DNA of 5,514 nucleotides. Origin: Methanosarcinaceae archaeon (GTDB lineage: Archaea; Halobacteriota; Methanosarcinia; Methanosarcinales; Methanosarcinaceae). Shown here piece by piece: positions 5,456 through 5,514 of this stretch. Location: assembly GCA_028690255.1 (NCBI GenBank), contig JAQVBP010000174.1, positions 1 to 5,514 of the forward strand, given 5' to 3'. Each line of letters begins with the position of its first letter. Position 1 is the stretch's first letter. The translations under genes were made by a program, and so were the position numbers. The notes under the pieces were generated by a model. The model did no database searches and was not told the origin of the DNA. It was given only the letters and a program-made list of their open reading frames with translations.

Positions 5456-5514
5456 ACAGACTAATTTTACAGACTAATTTTACAGACTAATTTTACAGAC
5501 TAATTTTACAGACT
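5456..5514. repeat. 13-bp direct tandem repeat array, cut by the window end
   Basis: Four perfect copies of ACAGACTAATTTT (5456-5468, 5469-5481, 5482-5494, 5495-5507) are followed by a partial copy (5508-5514) that ends with the window. No spacer separates the units, so it is not a CRISPR array. The left border is sharp: the 13 bp before it do not match. The array starts 20 bp after the thermosome terminator T-tract. Total copy number and function are unknown. Confidence 0.95.

Noticed and set aside
5456..5514. CRISPR array
   Set aside because: Units are 13 bp and contiguous with no unique spacers.

Overview
The window looks like chromosomal DNA from a methanogenic archaeon of the Methanosarcina type. 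The evidence is a group II chaperonin (thermosome) gene, a very large FAD/iron-sulfur oxidoreductase with heterodisulfide-reductase-type CCG cysteine domains, archaeal TATA-like promoter elements, Shine-Dalgarno-led TTG starts, and GC-rich genes separated by AT-rich, U-tract-containing spacers. The genus is inferred from recognition of the protein families and was not tested by a search.

Layout. Positions 1-218 are a leader region. It opens with a compact set of inverted repeats (1-93) that folds on paper into a tRNA-sized four-helix cloverleaf, although it is not a recognisable tRNA. An AT-rich promoter follows (about 117-139), then a 12-bp perfect palindrome (163-174) and an 11-codon mini-ORF whose stop overlaps the start of the next gene. 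Positions 219-3386 encode a 1055-residue fusion protein: an FAD-binding PCMH/glycolate-oxidase-type dehydrogenase, two ferredoxin-like [4Fe-4S] motifs, two complete CCG domains, and an unusual 130-residue Met/Pro-rich tail. Positions 3387-3762 are non-coding and hold a candidate terminator for the first gene, a large inverted repeat that looks like a terminator on the minus strand, and the thermosome promoter. Positions 3763-5373 encode a 536-residue thermosome subunit, followed by a hairpin/U-tract terminator (5399-5436). A 13-bp tandem repeat array (5456-5514) runs off the window end.

How the genes relate. Both genes are on the plus strand, but each has its own promoter and terminator-like signals and a 376-bp gap lies between them, so they are probably separate transcription units with no shared pathway. 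The oxidoreductase should take electrons from an organic substrate (probably a 2-hydroxy acid or similar) at FAD and pass them through Fe-S clusters to an acceptor that the window does not reveal. The thermosome is a housekeeping and stress protein-folding machine. The most unusual points are the Met/Pro tail, the in-frame octapeptide repeat insertion in the FAD half, the cloverleaf element at the left edge, and the leader mini-ORF overlapping the TTG start.
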